Shown in pieces: positions 1 to 5,635 of a stretch of DNA of 7,363 bases. This DNA is from DATKKK01 sp964354625 (GTDB lineage Archaea; Thermoproteota; Bathyarchaeia; Bathyarchaeales; Bathycorpusculaceae), in NCBI GenBank assembly GCA_964354625.1, contig CAYHAK010000065.1, positions 1 to 7,363 on the forward strand, given 5' to 3'. Made by a program: the position numbers and the translations under genes. Positions within the stretch are counted from its first letter, which is position 1. Every line of letters begins with the position of its first letter. The notes below the pieces were generated by a model, which saw nothing but the letters and a program-made list of their open reading frames with translations, did no database searches and was not told the DNA's origin.

Positions 1-6
1 CGTCAT

Positions 7-20
7 ATCGGGCACCCGAT
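7..20. repeat. Short perfect inverted repeat followed by four T
   Basis: Two 6-base arms, ATCGGG and CCCGAT, flank a CA centre, and T residues follow on the plus strand at positions 20-23. As RNA this would be a 5-bp stem with a 4-nt loop. It lies 8 nt beyond the stop codon of the minus-strand transporter, so it could be a transcript end for that gene or for an unseen plus-strand gene to the left. Archaeal termination relies mainly on U-runs and the T-run here is short, so the role is a guess. Confidence 0.3.
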
Positions 21-28
21 TTTCTGGC

Positions 29-1249
29 TTAGGCGAATATTTGGAAGGCTATGTACGAGACCAAGAAGATTATGCCTGCTACCAGAAACACGTACAAGAA
101 GTCAAATTGAGCTATGAAAGGCCCAATGAAGGAGCCACATGCGCCTCCTAGGCCAATCAAGACGTTGAACAGGCCCGCCTTGCCTGTTGGAATAAGCTCC
201 ATCGAAAGCGACAGCGTGTAAACCAAGAACAGCGCATATGCGAAACCAAACAGAATCAGGATTCCCGTTGCAAGGCCAACGCTATAGAGCGGTATCTGCA
301 CTACCGCAATTAGCGCCAAGGCCAAAAGACTGCGGAAAACCGCAATTCGCCCCACGTTTGCTCTTCCTGTCTGCTGCTCTGATCTGCTGCCTGCAAAGAA
401 GTAGCCTACTGTACCTCCACCTGAGTTCAGTACGAAGATGGCGAAAACCAAGCTTTCTGGAAGGCTGGCGGCTTTGACAATGTTAGAGACGAATACAGGC
501 ATTGGCGTGAATAGTATGCTTGTCGCCAGTGAGAACAAGATGAGCCCTCCGCAAAAGGCAGCAACATTTTCTCTTCGCAGCCTCTCGTTCGAAGGCACAC
601 CGTCCAGCATCTTTGAAGCCAGGAACACCCCACGCGAAGTGAAGCCCACAGACTTCTCTAAGCTCACCAGACCCCTTTCGAAAATCATAACAGGGTCGGT
701 CACCAGAATAGCCGATGCGACGAAGGCAACGAGGTTCAGAACACTGCACAGATACAAGGTATTCATAGACCCGAACCCGAAGGCCGCTGCTACAAAACCC
801 AATAGCAGACCGATGAGCCAGCCTGCCTCGGTGAGGCCCTCGTAGAAGGCAAACTTCCTCTCCCACTCTTCATGGGAGTAAAGCTCCGCGATGAGAACGT
901 TTTTTGGGGCTTCATGGGCGCTGTGCAGGATCGACATCAGCACGTAGAGGATTATCAGCAAGGCTACACTCGTGGCCAAGGTGAAGGCATACAACAAAAC
1001 GGTTGACGCCAGAAAAGCCAGAAGTATGTAGCGCTTGTAGCGCCTCGTCTTGTCACACAAATACCCCCAGAGAAAAGAGAAAGGTATCGCCAAGAACAAA
1101 GCCGCAGCGGACATTATGCCTATGTCTAGCAATGATCCGCCGATGCCGATAACATAGAGTGGCAGAAATATTGAGAGCAGGCCGAAGCCCATTTCGTGGA
1201 AGAAAAACCCCAGACGCCACATGGCTACACAACGTTTCGGAAGTGACAT
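29..1249 (-). CDS. MFS (major facilitator superfamily) transporter
   Basis: This 406-residue integral membrane protein has about 12 hydrophobic segments, roughly at residues 12-34, 40-61, 74-90, 93-110, 141-159, 163-184, 229-251, 265-287, 303-321, 323-346, 357-378 and 383-405. A long polar loop at about 185-228 divides the two six-helix halves, which is the MFS layout. The loop after helix 2 carries an MFS motif A variant, GYLCDKTRRYKR (residues 62-73). MFS proteins move small solutes using ion gradients; nothing here identifies the substrate, and exporter or sugar/organic-acid transporter are both possible. The gene is divergent from the ribosomal cluster and is probably an independent unit. 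The start shown is the ATG at 1249. A second in-frame ATG at 1222 (Met10, followed by WRLGFFF) is plausible, because a T-rich element lies about 29 nt upstream of it. Confidence 0.85.
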   Translation of the reverse strand: MSLPKRCVAMWRLGFFFHEMGFGLLSIFLPLYVIGIGGSLLDIGIMSAAALFLAIPFSFLWGYLCDKTRRYKRYILLAFLASTVLLYAFTLATSVALLIILYVLMSILHSAHEAPKNVLIAELYSHEEWERKFAFYEGLTEAGWLIGLLLGFVAAAFGFGSMNTLYLCSVLNLVAFVASAILVTDPVMIFERGLVSLEKSVGFTSRGVFLASKMLDGVPSNERLRRENVAAFCGGLILFSLATSILFTPMPVFVSNIVKAASLPESLVFAIFVLNSGGGTVGYFFAGSRSEQQTGRANVGRIAVFRSLLALALIAVVQIPLYSVGLATGILILFGFAYALFLVYTLSLSMELIPTGKAGLFNVLIGLGGACGSFIGPFIAQFDFLYVFLVAGIIFLVSYIAFQIFA

Positions 1250-1360
1250 TAAAACCTTGTCACGTTAGCTTTCGTCTTTGTCTAAAGCCCATGCACTTTT
1301 CATAAATCCTTAATAGAGAGAGACCCAATTTGCATACCATTGCCGGAGAGTCCATGGCTA
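1250..1360. other. Divergent intergenic region, transporter / S6e
   Basis: This 111-nt spacer must hold the promoters of both flanking genes. I see no RNA gene or further ORF in it. Towards S6e it contains an AT-rich TATA-like stretch at about 1299-1314 and a GGAG at 1345-1348. Towards the transporter the clearest T-rich element overlaps the annotated start codon at about 1247-1254. Confidence 0.6.
1299..1307 (+). promoter_or_regulatory. Candidate TATA box for the S6e gene
   Basis: TTCATAAAT lies in an otherwise mixed spacer, about 55-60 nt upstream of the S6e ATG. Archaeal transcripts begin about 25 nt downstream of the box, which would put the start near 1328-1332 and leave a leader of about 30 nt containing the GGAG at 1345-1348. 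A second AT-rich stretch at 1310-1315 (TTAATA) could serve instead. This is judged by eye. Confidence 0.4.
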
Positions 1361-1816
1361 ATGGCCAAATTCAAAGTAATCGTTTCAGACCCTGAGGCAG
1401 GCACTTCAAGCATAGTTGAGCTTGAAGAAGCCCGCGCCGCTCCCTTGATCGGAAGGAGAATAGGTGAAACTATAGACGGAACAATAGTGAACCTGCCAGG
1501 ACATAAAACACAGATACGGGGTGGCTCAGACAAGGATGGTTTCCCAATGAGACCAAGTGTTCACGGTGGTGTTCGCCGAAGCGTGGTCTTGAGCGGAGGA
1601 GTGGGGTTCAACCCACAAGATCAAGGAATGAGAAGACGCAAAACCGTGCGTGGAAACGTCATAACCGACGAGATTGTACAGATAAACGTGAAGATCACAG
1701 AGAGGCCAAAGGGAGCCAAAGAGGCCAAGAAGGAAAAGCCCAAGGAAAAAGAAAAGAAGGAAGAAGCCCCTGAGAAGGCTGAGGCACAGACACAAACTGC
1801 AAACGACGCCGCTTAA
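1361..1816 (+). CDS. rps6e: Small-subunit ribosomal protein S6e (eS6)
   Basis: This 151-residue protein of the 30S subunit opens with AKFKVIVSDP, the family's usual N-terminus. It keeps the conserved core IRGGSDKDGFPMRPSVHG (residues 52-69) and a basic RRRKTVRGN patch (91-99) expected to contact rRNA. The frame stays open upstream to a TTG at 1340, which would add seven residues. The ATG at 1361 is preferred because the family begins with M-x-K-F-K and because GGAG at 1345-1348 is available as a ribosome site. After about residue 114 the protein becomes a Lys/Glu/Pro/Ala-rich tail of nearly 40 residues that looks disordered and is not part of the S6e fold. The gene heads the plus-strand cluster. 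Confidence 0.95.
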   Translation: MAKFKVIVSDPEAGTSSIVELEEARAAPLIGRRIGETIDGTIVNLPGHKTQIRGGSDKDGFPMRPSVHGGVRRSVVLSGGVGFNPQDQGMRRRKTVRGNVITDEIVQINVKITERPKGAKEAKKEKPKEKEKKEEAPEKAEAQTQTANDAA

Positions 1817-1882
1817 GCTTTATTAGGTCCCGCAGTTTATTCCTTCAATAATTCGAGAACTCGTTATAGGAAAAGCAGAAAA
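1817..1882 (+). promoter_or_regulatory. S6e / aIF2-gamma spacer with possible TATA element
   Basis: This 66-nt spacer is the longest inside the plus-strand cluster apart from the leader. It holds CTTTATTA (1819-1826) and GTTTATT (about 1835-1841), either of which could be a TATA box for a second transcript starting before aIF2-gamma. It also holds a small palindrome, CGAG-AA-CTCG (1854-1863), that could be a protein site or chance. AGGA at 1868-1871 is a weak ribosome site. None of these is strong. Confidence 0.3.
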
Positions 1883-3127
1883 ATGAGCGCCGAAAAACAC
1901 GCAACCTTGCCAAGTCAGCCTGAAGTGAACATCGGCACCATAGGTCACGTTGACCACGGCAAGACAACGCTTGTGCAGGCGCTGACAGGCGTTTGGGCTT
2001 CAAGACACAGTGAGGAGCTAAAAAGGGGGATTACGATAAAGCTTGGCTACGCTGACATGCCCATCTACAAATGCCCGAAATGCGAGCCGCCCAGGAACTA
2101 CACGACGCAGCCAACGTGCCCGAGCTGCGATTCAAAAACGACCTTTGTCCGGGCAATCAGCTTCGTTGATGCCCCTGGGCATGAGGCACTTATGGCAACG
2201 ATGCTCTCAGGAGCAGCAATAATGGACGGCGCAATTCTTGTGATAGCGGCAGATGAGCCCTGCCCTCAACCGCAAACAAGGGAGCACTTGGCAGCAGTCA
2301 ACGTCATTGGCATAAAGAACGTCATAATCGTACAGAACAAAATCGACATCGTTGACGAGAGAAGAGCCCGCAAGAGCTACGACGAGATCAAGAGCTTTGT
2401 CAAGGGATCTGTTGCCGAGAATGCACCGATAATCCCCATTTCAGCACAGCGTGGTGTGAACGTAGATGTCCTCCTCCAAGCAATACAAGAAGTCATACCA
2501 ACACCGAAGCGAGACGAAACAAGACCCCCGTTGATGTACGTTGTCCGCTCGTTTGACATCAACAAGCCTGGAACAGTTGTTGAAAAGCTTGAGGGCGGCA
2601 TCATCGGAGGAACAATATTCCAAGGCAGGTTCACCGTAGGAGATGAGCTTGAGATTGGGCCGGGCATAGCAGTCGAGGGAAGAAAAACCTACAACCCGCT
2701 TTTCAGCGAGATCGTCAGTCTCCAGGCAGGCGGGAAGAGCGTGAAGGAAGCCCGCTGTGGCGGGCTAGTTGGTGTAGGAACACTGTTGGACCCATCATAT
2801 TCCAAGGCAGATGGACTCACCGGAAACATGGCTGGCAAGAAAGGGATGCTTCCTTCCACGCAGTCGGAGCTGAAGTTGGAAACGCACGTTTTGGAACGTG
2901 CAGTTGGGACCAAGGAACTGATGAAAGTTGACAGAATAAGCGTGAGTGAGAGCCTGCTCTTGCACTTGGGTGCTGCAATAACCGTTGGGAAAGTGAATGC
3001 GATCGGGAAGGACACGGCTACACTTGAGCTCATAAGGCCAGTTTGTGTGCAAGAAGGCGCAAGAGTCGCGATCAGCCGAAAGATGGGTGGCAGATGGAGA
3101 CTCATAGGGTACGGAATGATAAAATAG
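1883..3127 (+). CDS. eif2g: Translation initiation factor aIF2, gamma subunit (GTPase)
   Basis: This 414-residue protein is the core GTPase of the aIF2 heterotrimer, which carries Met-initiator tRNA to the small subunit. The GTPase motifs are all visible: G1 GHVDHGKT (residues 21-28), a switch-1 region with RGITIKLGY (48-56), G3 DAPGHE (96-101), G4 NKID (152-155) and G5 SAQ (187-189). Four cysteines at 64, 67, 79 and 82 form the zinc knuckle characteristic of e/aIF2-gamma, which separates it from EF-Tu/EF-1A and SelB. Beta-barrel domains II and III follow (about 215-414), ending in the conserved GGRWRLIGYGMIK. Length matches the family (about 410). Alpha and beta subunits are not in this window. 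The stop codon directly abuts the start of the PIN gene, indicating co-translation. Confidence 0.98.
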   Translation: MSAEKHATLPSQPEVNIGTIGHVDHGKTTLVQALTGVWASRHSEELKRGITIKLGYADMPIYKCPKCEPPRNYTTQPTCPSCDSKTTFVRAISFVDAPGHEALMATMLSGAAIMDGAILVIAADEPCPQPQTREHLAAVNVIGIKNVIIVQNKIDIVDERRARKSYDEIKSFVKGSVAENAPIIPISAQRGVNVDVLLQAIQEVIPTPKRDETRPPLMYVVRSFDINKPGTVVEKLEGGIIGGTIFQGRFTVGDELEIGPGIAVEGRKTYNPLFSEIVSLQAGGKSVKEARCGGLVGVGTLLDPSYSKADGLTGNMAGKKGMLPSTQSELKLETHVLERAVGTKELMKVDRISVSESLLLHLGAAITVGKVNAIGKDTATLELIRPVCVQEGARVAISRKMGGRWRLIGYGMIK

Positions 3128-3553
3128 ATGCAGGCGAAACCCCAACAATCAAGGAAGCCCATCAAGATAATCTTGGACTCTAACGCGCTGTTCGTTCCAC
3201 TGCAATTTAGAATTGATATCTTCGAAGAGCTGAAAAAACTATTGAAGACCAGATTTGAACCTGTTGTGCTCTCGCCCATCCTTCAAGAACTGAGAAAGCT
3301 AGCGGAAGAAGGCTCTCCGAAAATGAGAAAGGACGCATCGATTGCCCTAAGCTTGGTCGAAAAGTGCACGATAGGCAAGCTTGCTGACGATCCGATGGAT
3401 CATCCTGACGACGCGATAGTCAGAGTTGCGAGTGAGTGGAAGTGCCCAGTCTTTACGAATGATAGACAGCTAAGGAAGAGGCTAAGAGATATAAATGTGC
3501 CAGTGATTTATGTGAGACAAAAGTCTCGATTGGAGACTGACGGGAGGCTATGA
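3128..3553 (+). CDS. PIN-domain nuclease, Fcf1/Utp24-like
   Basis: This 141-residue single PIN domain has the acidic residues expected of the fold: D17 in ILDSNAL, E54 in LQELRKL, D94/D95 in HPDDAIV and D112 in TNDRQLRKRL. Together these would hold the divalent metals used to cut RNA. The family (COG1412) includes eukaryotic Fcf1/Utp24, which cleaves pre-18S rRNA, and archaeal VapC9-like proteins. The location between aIF2-gamma and Rpo7, the usual archaeal context, favours an rRNA-maturation or housekeeping role over a toxin, and there is no antitoxin-like gene beside it. The ATG directly follows the aIF2-gamma TAG with no gap. The function is inferred; the metal-binding residues are seen. 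Confidence 0.88.
   Translation: MQAKPQQSRKPIKIILDSNALFVPLQFRIDIFEELKKLLKTRFEPVVLSPILQELRKLAEEGSPKMRKDASIALSLVEKCTIGKLADDPMDHPDDAIVRVASEWKCPVFTNDRQLRKRLRDINVPVIYVRQKSRLETDGRL
3542..3547 (+). promoter_or_regulatory. Ribosome binding site that decides the Rpo7 start
   Basis: GGGAGG lies inside the last codons of the PIN gene. It is 9 nt upstream of the CTG at 3557, a normal spacing. It is only 2 nt upstream of the ATG at 3550, which is too close and also in the wrong frame. This supports CTG as the real initiation codon of the next gene. Confidence 0.55.
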
Positions 3554-3556
3554 TTC

Positions 3557-4162
3557 CTGTTCAAACTTATAACGCTTGAAGACACCATTCGCATTCCGCC
3601 TGAAACGTTCGGCAAGCCCTTGGAAGCGGTAGGCCACGACCAAGTCAAGGCAAAATATGAGGGTGTCGTCGACGAGGAGCTGGGCTACGTTATTGCGGTC
3701 ACTGAGGTGAAAGTCAGCCCTGTTGGCAAGATAATCCCGGGAGATGGAGCGGCCTACCACAAGGTAGCCTTCTCACTGTTGACGTTCTACCCAAAACTTC
3801 AGGAAATTGTGGAGGGAGAGGTTGTTGAAATCGCTGACTTCGGAGCCTTCGTACGCATAGGCCCCATTGACGCTTTGCTTCACGTATCACAGCTCATGGA
3901 CGACTTCATTTCGTACGATGAGAAACAAGGCGTGCTGTTGGGGAAGGAAACCAAGCGAAAGCTTATGAGCGGGGATCAAGTCCGCGTCAGGATAACGGCA
4001 GTTTCCTTAGGCAGGGCTGGAAGCTCTGGAAAGATCGGTGTCACAGCAAGGCAGCCTTTCCTCGGAAAACTTGAGTGGCTCGAGTCCGAAACGCAGAAAC
4101 CGAAGGAGACAGGCGAGAAGAAACCAGTCGAGAAAGAGGAGACTCCTCAGAAGAAAAGGTGA
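3557..4162 (+). CDS. rpo7: RNA polymerase subunit Rpo7 (RpoE'), apparent CTG start
   Basis: Rpo7 forms, with Rpo4, the stalk of archaeal RNA polymerase and is the counterpart of Rpb7. The N-terminal part carries the conserved IRIPPETFG and, further on, GDGAAYHKVAFSLLTFYP. An S1 RNA-binding domain spans about residues 87-165, with GEVVEIADFGAFVRIG. The ATG/GTG/TTG rule would give a start at the TTG at 3620, but that removes the first conserved strand. Reading back in frame to 3557 gives (M)FKLITLEDTIRIPPE, which matches the usual M-[FY]-x-L beginning; the codon there is CTG. The total is 201 residues. A Lys/Glu-rich tail follows the S1 domain (about 177-201). The stop TGA overlaps the Spt4 ATG by one base. 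Confidence 0.9.
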   Translation: MFKLITLEDTIRIPPETFGKPLEAVGHDQVKAKYEGVVDEELGYVIAVTEVKVSPVGKIIPGDGAAYHKVAFSLLTFYPKLQEIVEGEVVEIADFGAFVRIGPIDALLHVSQLMDDFISYDEKQGVLLGKETKRKLMSGDQVRVRITAVSLGRAGSSGKIGVTARQPFLGKLEWLESETQKPKETGEKKPVEKEETPQKKR

Positions 4163-4353
4163 TGGAATTGAGCGAAAAGGCCTGCACCTCATGCCACTTC
4201 ATAACGAAGGATAACACTTGCCCAAGATGCAAATCGCCAAGCTTGAGCGATGATTTTGGTGGCTTACTGATCGTTTTTGATCCTGAGAATTCGGCTATCG
4301 CGAAATCAATGAATATCAAAGAGAAAGGGCGTTATGCGCTAAAGGTCAGGTAG
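4162..4353 (+). CDS. spt4: Transcription elongation factor Spt4 (RpoE'')
   Basis: This 63-residue zinc protein pairs with Spt5 (NusG-like) to keep RNA polymerase processive. Four cysteines, C8, C11, C20 and C23 (CTSC and CPRC), bind zinc. The remainder, including GLLIVFDPENSAIAK and a closing GRYALKVR, is the conserved Spt4 strand pattern that docks on Spt5. The frame is open upstream to a GTG at 4075, but that stretch overlaps the Rpo7 tail and is not Spt4-like, so the ATG at 4162 is chosen. The TGATG junction with Rpo7 implies translational coupling. Spt5 is not in this window. Confidence 0.95.
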   Translation: MELSEKACTSCHFITKDNTCPRCKSPSLSDDFGGLLIVFDPENSAIAKSMNIKEKGRYALKVR

Positions 4354-4354
4354 G

Positions 4355-4891
4355 ATGAGCTTTTCCTATGGTCTCACGCCAGAGTTGCGCCAGAGACTCA
4401 AACAACCTATAGGCACACTTATCAAAGGCTCCTTCTTTGAAACCATGAAGCGCCTCAAGGAAGCTGTAGAAAATGAAGAGCTGCCGTACATAGTCTCTGT
4501 TGGAGATACTGTCTCAAGGAACCTCGTGAAGAACCAGATTCTTCCGCGGCTAGCTATCGTGGACAATATATGCATGAGGCGAACGGTGGAGGAACCTGTT
4601 GGGCTGACGATGGACAAGACGGTCCACGTGAAGAACCCTCAGGCAACGATAACGGCGGAGGCCATCCATGCGATTCAGGACGCGTTGAAGGGCAGCGCCA
4701 GCATGAAGATTGTTGTGGATGGCGAGGAGGATCTGTTGGCACTTATTGCTGTCTTGTATGCTCCAGAGAATTCTTTCGTCGTGTATGGTCAGCCCTATGA
4801 AGGCATCGTCGTGGTCAAGGTAACACCTGAAAAAAAGGCAGAAATCGCCCAGCTGCTGAGAGAGATGGAGATTGTTCGAAAAGCTAAATAA
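4355..4891 (+). CDS. GTP-dependent dephospho-CoA kinase (DUF359 family)
   Basis: This 178-residue protein belongs to the archaeal family (COG1909/DUF359) shown in Thermococcus to phosphorylate dephospho-CoA with GTP, the last step of CoA synthesis. It is unrelated to bacterial CoaE. Family signatures seen are GDTVS (residues 50-54), IVD (68-70), NPQATIT (94-100), DGEEDLL (122-128) and VVYGQPYEGIVVV (142-154). Length fits the family (about 170-180). The usual Asp-x-Lys-Thr-like stretch after IVD reads D70-N-I-C-M-R here, so the lysine is replaced. The start follows the Spt4 stop after one base. Co-location with transcription and ribosomal genes is common in archaea and does not imply a direct role there. 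Confidence 0.9.
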   Translation: MSFSYGLTPELRQRLKQPIGTLIKGSFFETMKRLKEAVENEELPYIVSVGDTVSRNLVKNQILPRLAIVDNICMRRTVEEPVGLTMDKTVHVKNPQATITAEAIHAIQDALKGSASMKIVVDGEEDLLALIAVLYAPENSFVVYGQPYEGIVVVKVTPEKKAEIAQLLREMEIVRKAK

Positions 4892-4921
4892 GAGGATAGG
4901 GCATCAAGTCAACACCGCACA

Positions 4922-4930
4922 GAGGAAAGG
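4922..4930 (+). promoter_or_regulatory. Ribosome binding region of S24e
   Basis: The purine run GAGGAAAGG ends two bases before the S24e ATG, so its GAGG part has usable spacing. The 41-nt spacer before S24e (4892-4932) shows no convincing TATA element, so S24e probably relies on read-through from upstream. Confidence 0.4.
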
Positions 4931-4932
4931 CC

Positions 4933-5277
4933 ATGAAAATTGAGATCATCGCAGAGAAGCAAAACCCAATGCTGAAACGGAATGAAGTCCAGTTTCGGGT
5001 GGATCACGCTGAAACAGGTAGCACGCCGCCGAGGCTGGAGATCCGAAAGGCAGTTGCGTCTGCATTGAAGACTGGTGTGGATGCGGTTTTTATCAGGAAG
5101 TTTGAGACAAAAACAGGGACGAGCATGGCTTTTGGCGTAGCGAATGTTTATGACTCTGTCGAGCAGGCCAAGCTGATTGAGCCTGAGTACATCGTCAACA
5201 GGAACCTTCCTCCAGCAGAGAAGCCCAAGGAGGAGGCGCCGAAAGAAGAAAAGCCGAAGGAAGAGGTAAAGGGATAA
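4933..5277 (+). CDS. rps24e: Small-subunit ribosomal protein S24e (eS24)
   Basis: This 114-residue 30S protein has the family's N-terminus MKIEIIAEKQNPMLKRNEVQ, followed by the conserved stretch around residues 38-60 (RKAVASALKTG..AVFIRKFETKTG) and the closing core GVANVYDSVEQAKLIEPEYI (68-87). The fold ends near residue 92. The last 20 or so residues are a Lys/Glu/Pro tail made of repeats of KPKEE, slightly longer and more repetitive than the short tail usual in archaea. Only four bases separate its stop from the S27ae start, so the two are almost certainly translated together. Confidence 0.96.
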   Translation: MKIEIIAEKQNPMLKRNEVQFRVDHAETGSTPPRLEIRKAVASALKTGVDAVFIRKFETKTGTSMAFGVANVYDSVEQAKLIEPEYIVNRNLPPAEKPKEEAPKEEKPKEEVKG

Positions 5278-5325
5278 GCATATGCCTAAGCCAAAGAAAG
5301 AGGAAGAGAAGCCGAAGGAGGAGGC
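5218..5325 (+). repeat. Imperfect direct repeat shared by the S24e tail and S27ae head
   Basis: The 20 bases at 5218-5237 and at 5306-5325 differ at one position (C versus G at the ninth base). Each copy is read in its own gene's frame as EKPKEEA: residues 96-102 of S24e and 9-15 of S27ae. Between and beyond them the DNA is purine-rich GAAG/GAGG sequence. This could be local duplication across the gene junction or parallel low-complexity drift. Confidence 0.6.
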
Positions 5326-5590
5326 TAAGAAGGGGGCGCCGAAGAAAGAGGAGCCAGTAGAGGCTCCGGAGCAAGCAAAACCTGAGAAGAAAGAGAAGGC
5401 GCCGAAGCCTGCGAGGAAGAAGAAAGAGGACAAGAAGATTTTCACACTGTATAAGGTAGAAGGCGATAAGGTCAGCAGGTTGCGCCCAGTTTGTGAAAGA
5501 TGCGGCCCAGGCTATTTCATGGCTGACCACGGCAACAGGTACACTTGCGGGCACTGTGGATTTACGAAGTACAAGCCTTCTGAGAAATGA
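5282..5590 (+). CDS. rps27ae: Small-subunit ribosomal protein S27ae (eS31) with long charged N-terminus
   Basis: The ribosomal domain occupies about residues 51-102. It contains FTLYKVEGDKVSRLRPVCERC and a four-cysteine zinc ribbon (C71, C74, C89, C92). In eukaryotes this protein is made as a fusion with ubiquitin at its N-terminus; archaeal versions are usually just the 50-65 residue zinc domain. Here about 50 extra residues precede it, almost all Lys, Glu, Pro and Ala. They do not resemble ubiquitin or any folded domain. No ATG lies between 5282 and the zinc domain, and the ATG at 5282 is 4 nt after the S24e stop, so the extension is probably translated. It ends the plus-strand cluster. Confidence 0.94.
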   Translation: MPKPKKEEEKPKEEAKKGAPKKEEPVEAPEQAKPEKKEKAPKPARKKKEDKKIFTLYKVEGDKVSRLRPVCERCGPGYFMADHGNRYTCGHCGFTKYKPSEK

Positions 5591-5595
5591 GCATC

Positions 5596-5602
5596 TTTAA
5601 AT
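5596..5602 (+). promoter_or_regulatory. Candidate TATA box for the unknown gene at 5636
   Basis: TTTAAAT lies six bases after the S27ae stop and 40 nt before the next ATG. Initiation about 25 nt downstream would start the RNA near 5624, leaving a leader of about 12 nt that just includes the GGTGGT ribosome site. The spacing is good for an archaeal promoter, so the unknown gene is probably its own transcription unit. Confidence 0.55.
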
Positions 5603-5625
5603 CGCCCCGAAGAGAACATGCTCTT

Positions 5626-5631
5626 GGTGGT
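5626..5631 (+). promoter_or_regulatory. Shine-Dalgarno sequence for the unknown gene
   Basis: GGTGGT lies four bases before the ATG at 5636, close to the archaeal GGTGA-type consensus, and it supports this start. Confidence 0.5.
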
Positions 5632-5635
5632 CTGA

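Noticed and set aside
2689..3279. 196-codon open frame on the minus strand, antisense to aIF2-gamma and the start of the PIN gene
   Set aside because: It overlaps the well-supported aIF2-gamma, spans two genes, has Ser/Leu/Pro-rich low-quality protein sequence and resembles no family.
3128..3553. PIN gene as the toxin of a toxin-antitoxin pair
   Set aside because: There is no small DNA-binding antitoxin gene next to it, and its place between aIF2-gamma and Rpo7 is a conserved housekeeping arrangement.
3550..3579. Nine-codon open frame ATG..TGA at the PIN/Rpo7 junction as a leader peptide
   Set aside because: The GGGAGG is only 2 nt upstream of this ATG, too close for normal use. It is better explained as a relic or coincidence next to the CTG start.
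4909..5445. 178-codon minus-strand open frame rich in Phe, Leu and Ser
   Set aside because: It is the complement of the Lys/Glu-rich coding of S24e and S27ae (GAA/AAG codons read backwards as TTC/CTT), so the hydrophobic look is an artefact rather than a membrane protein.
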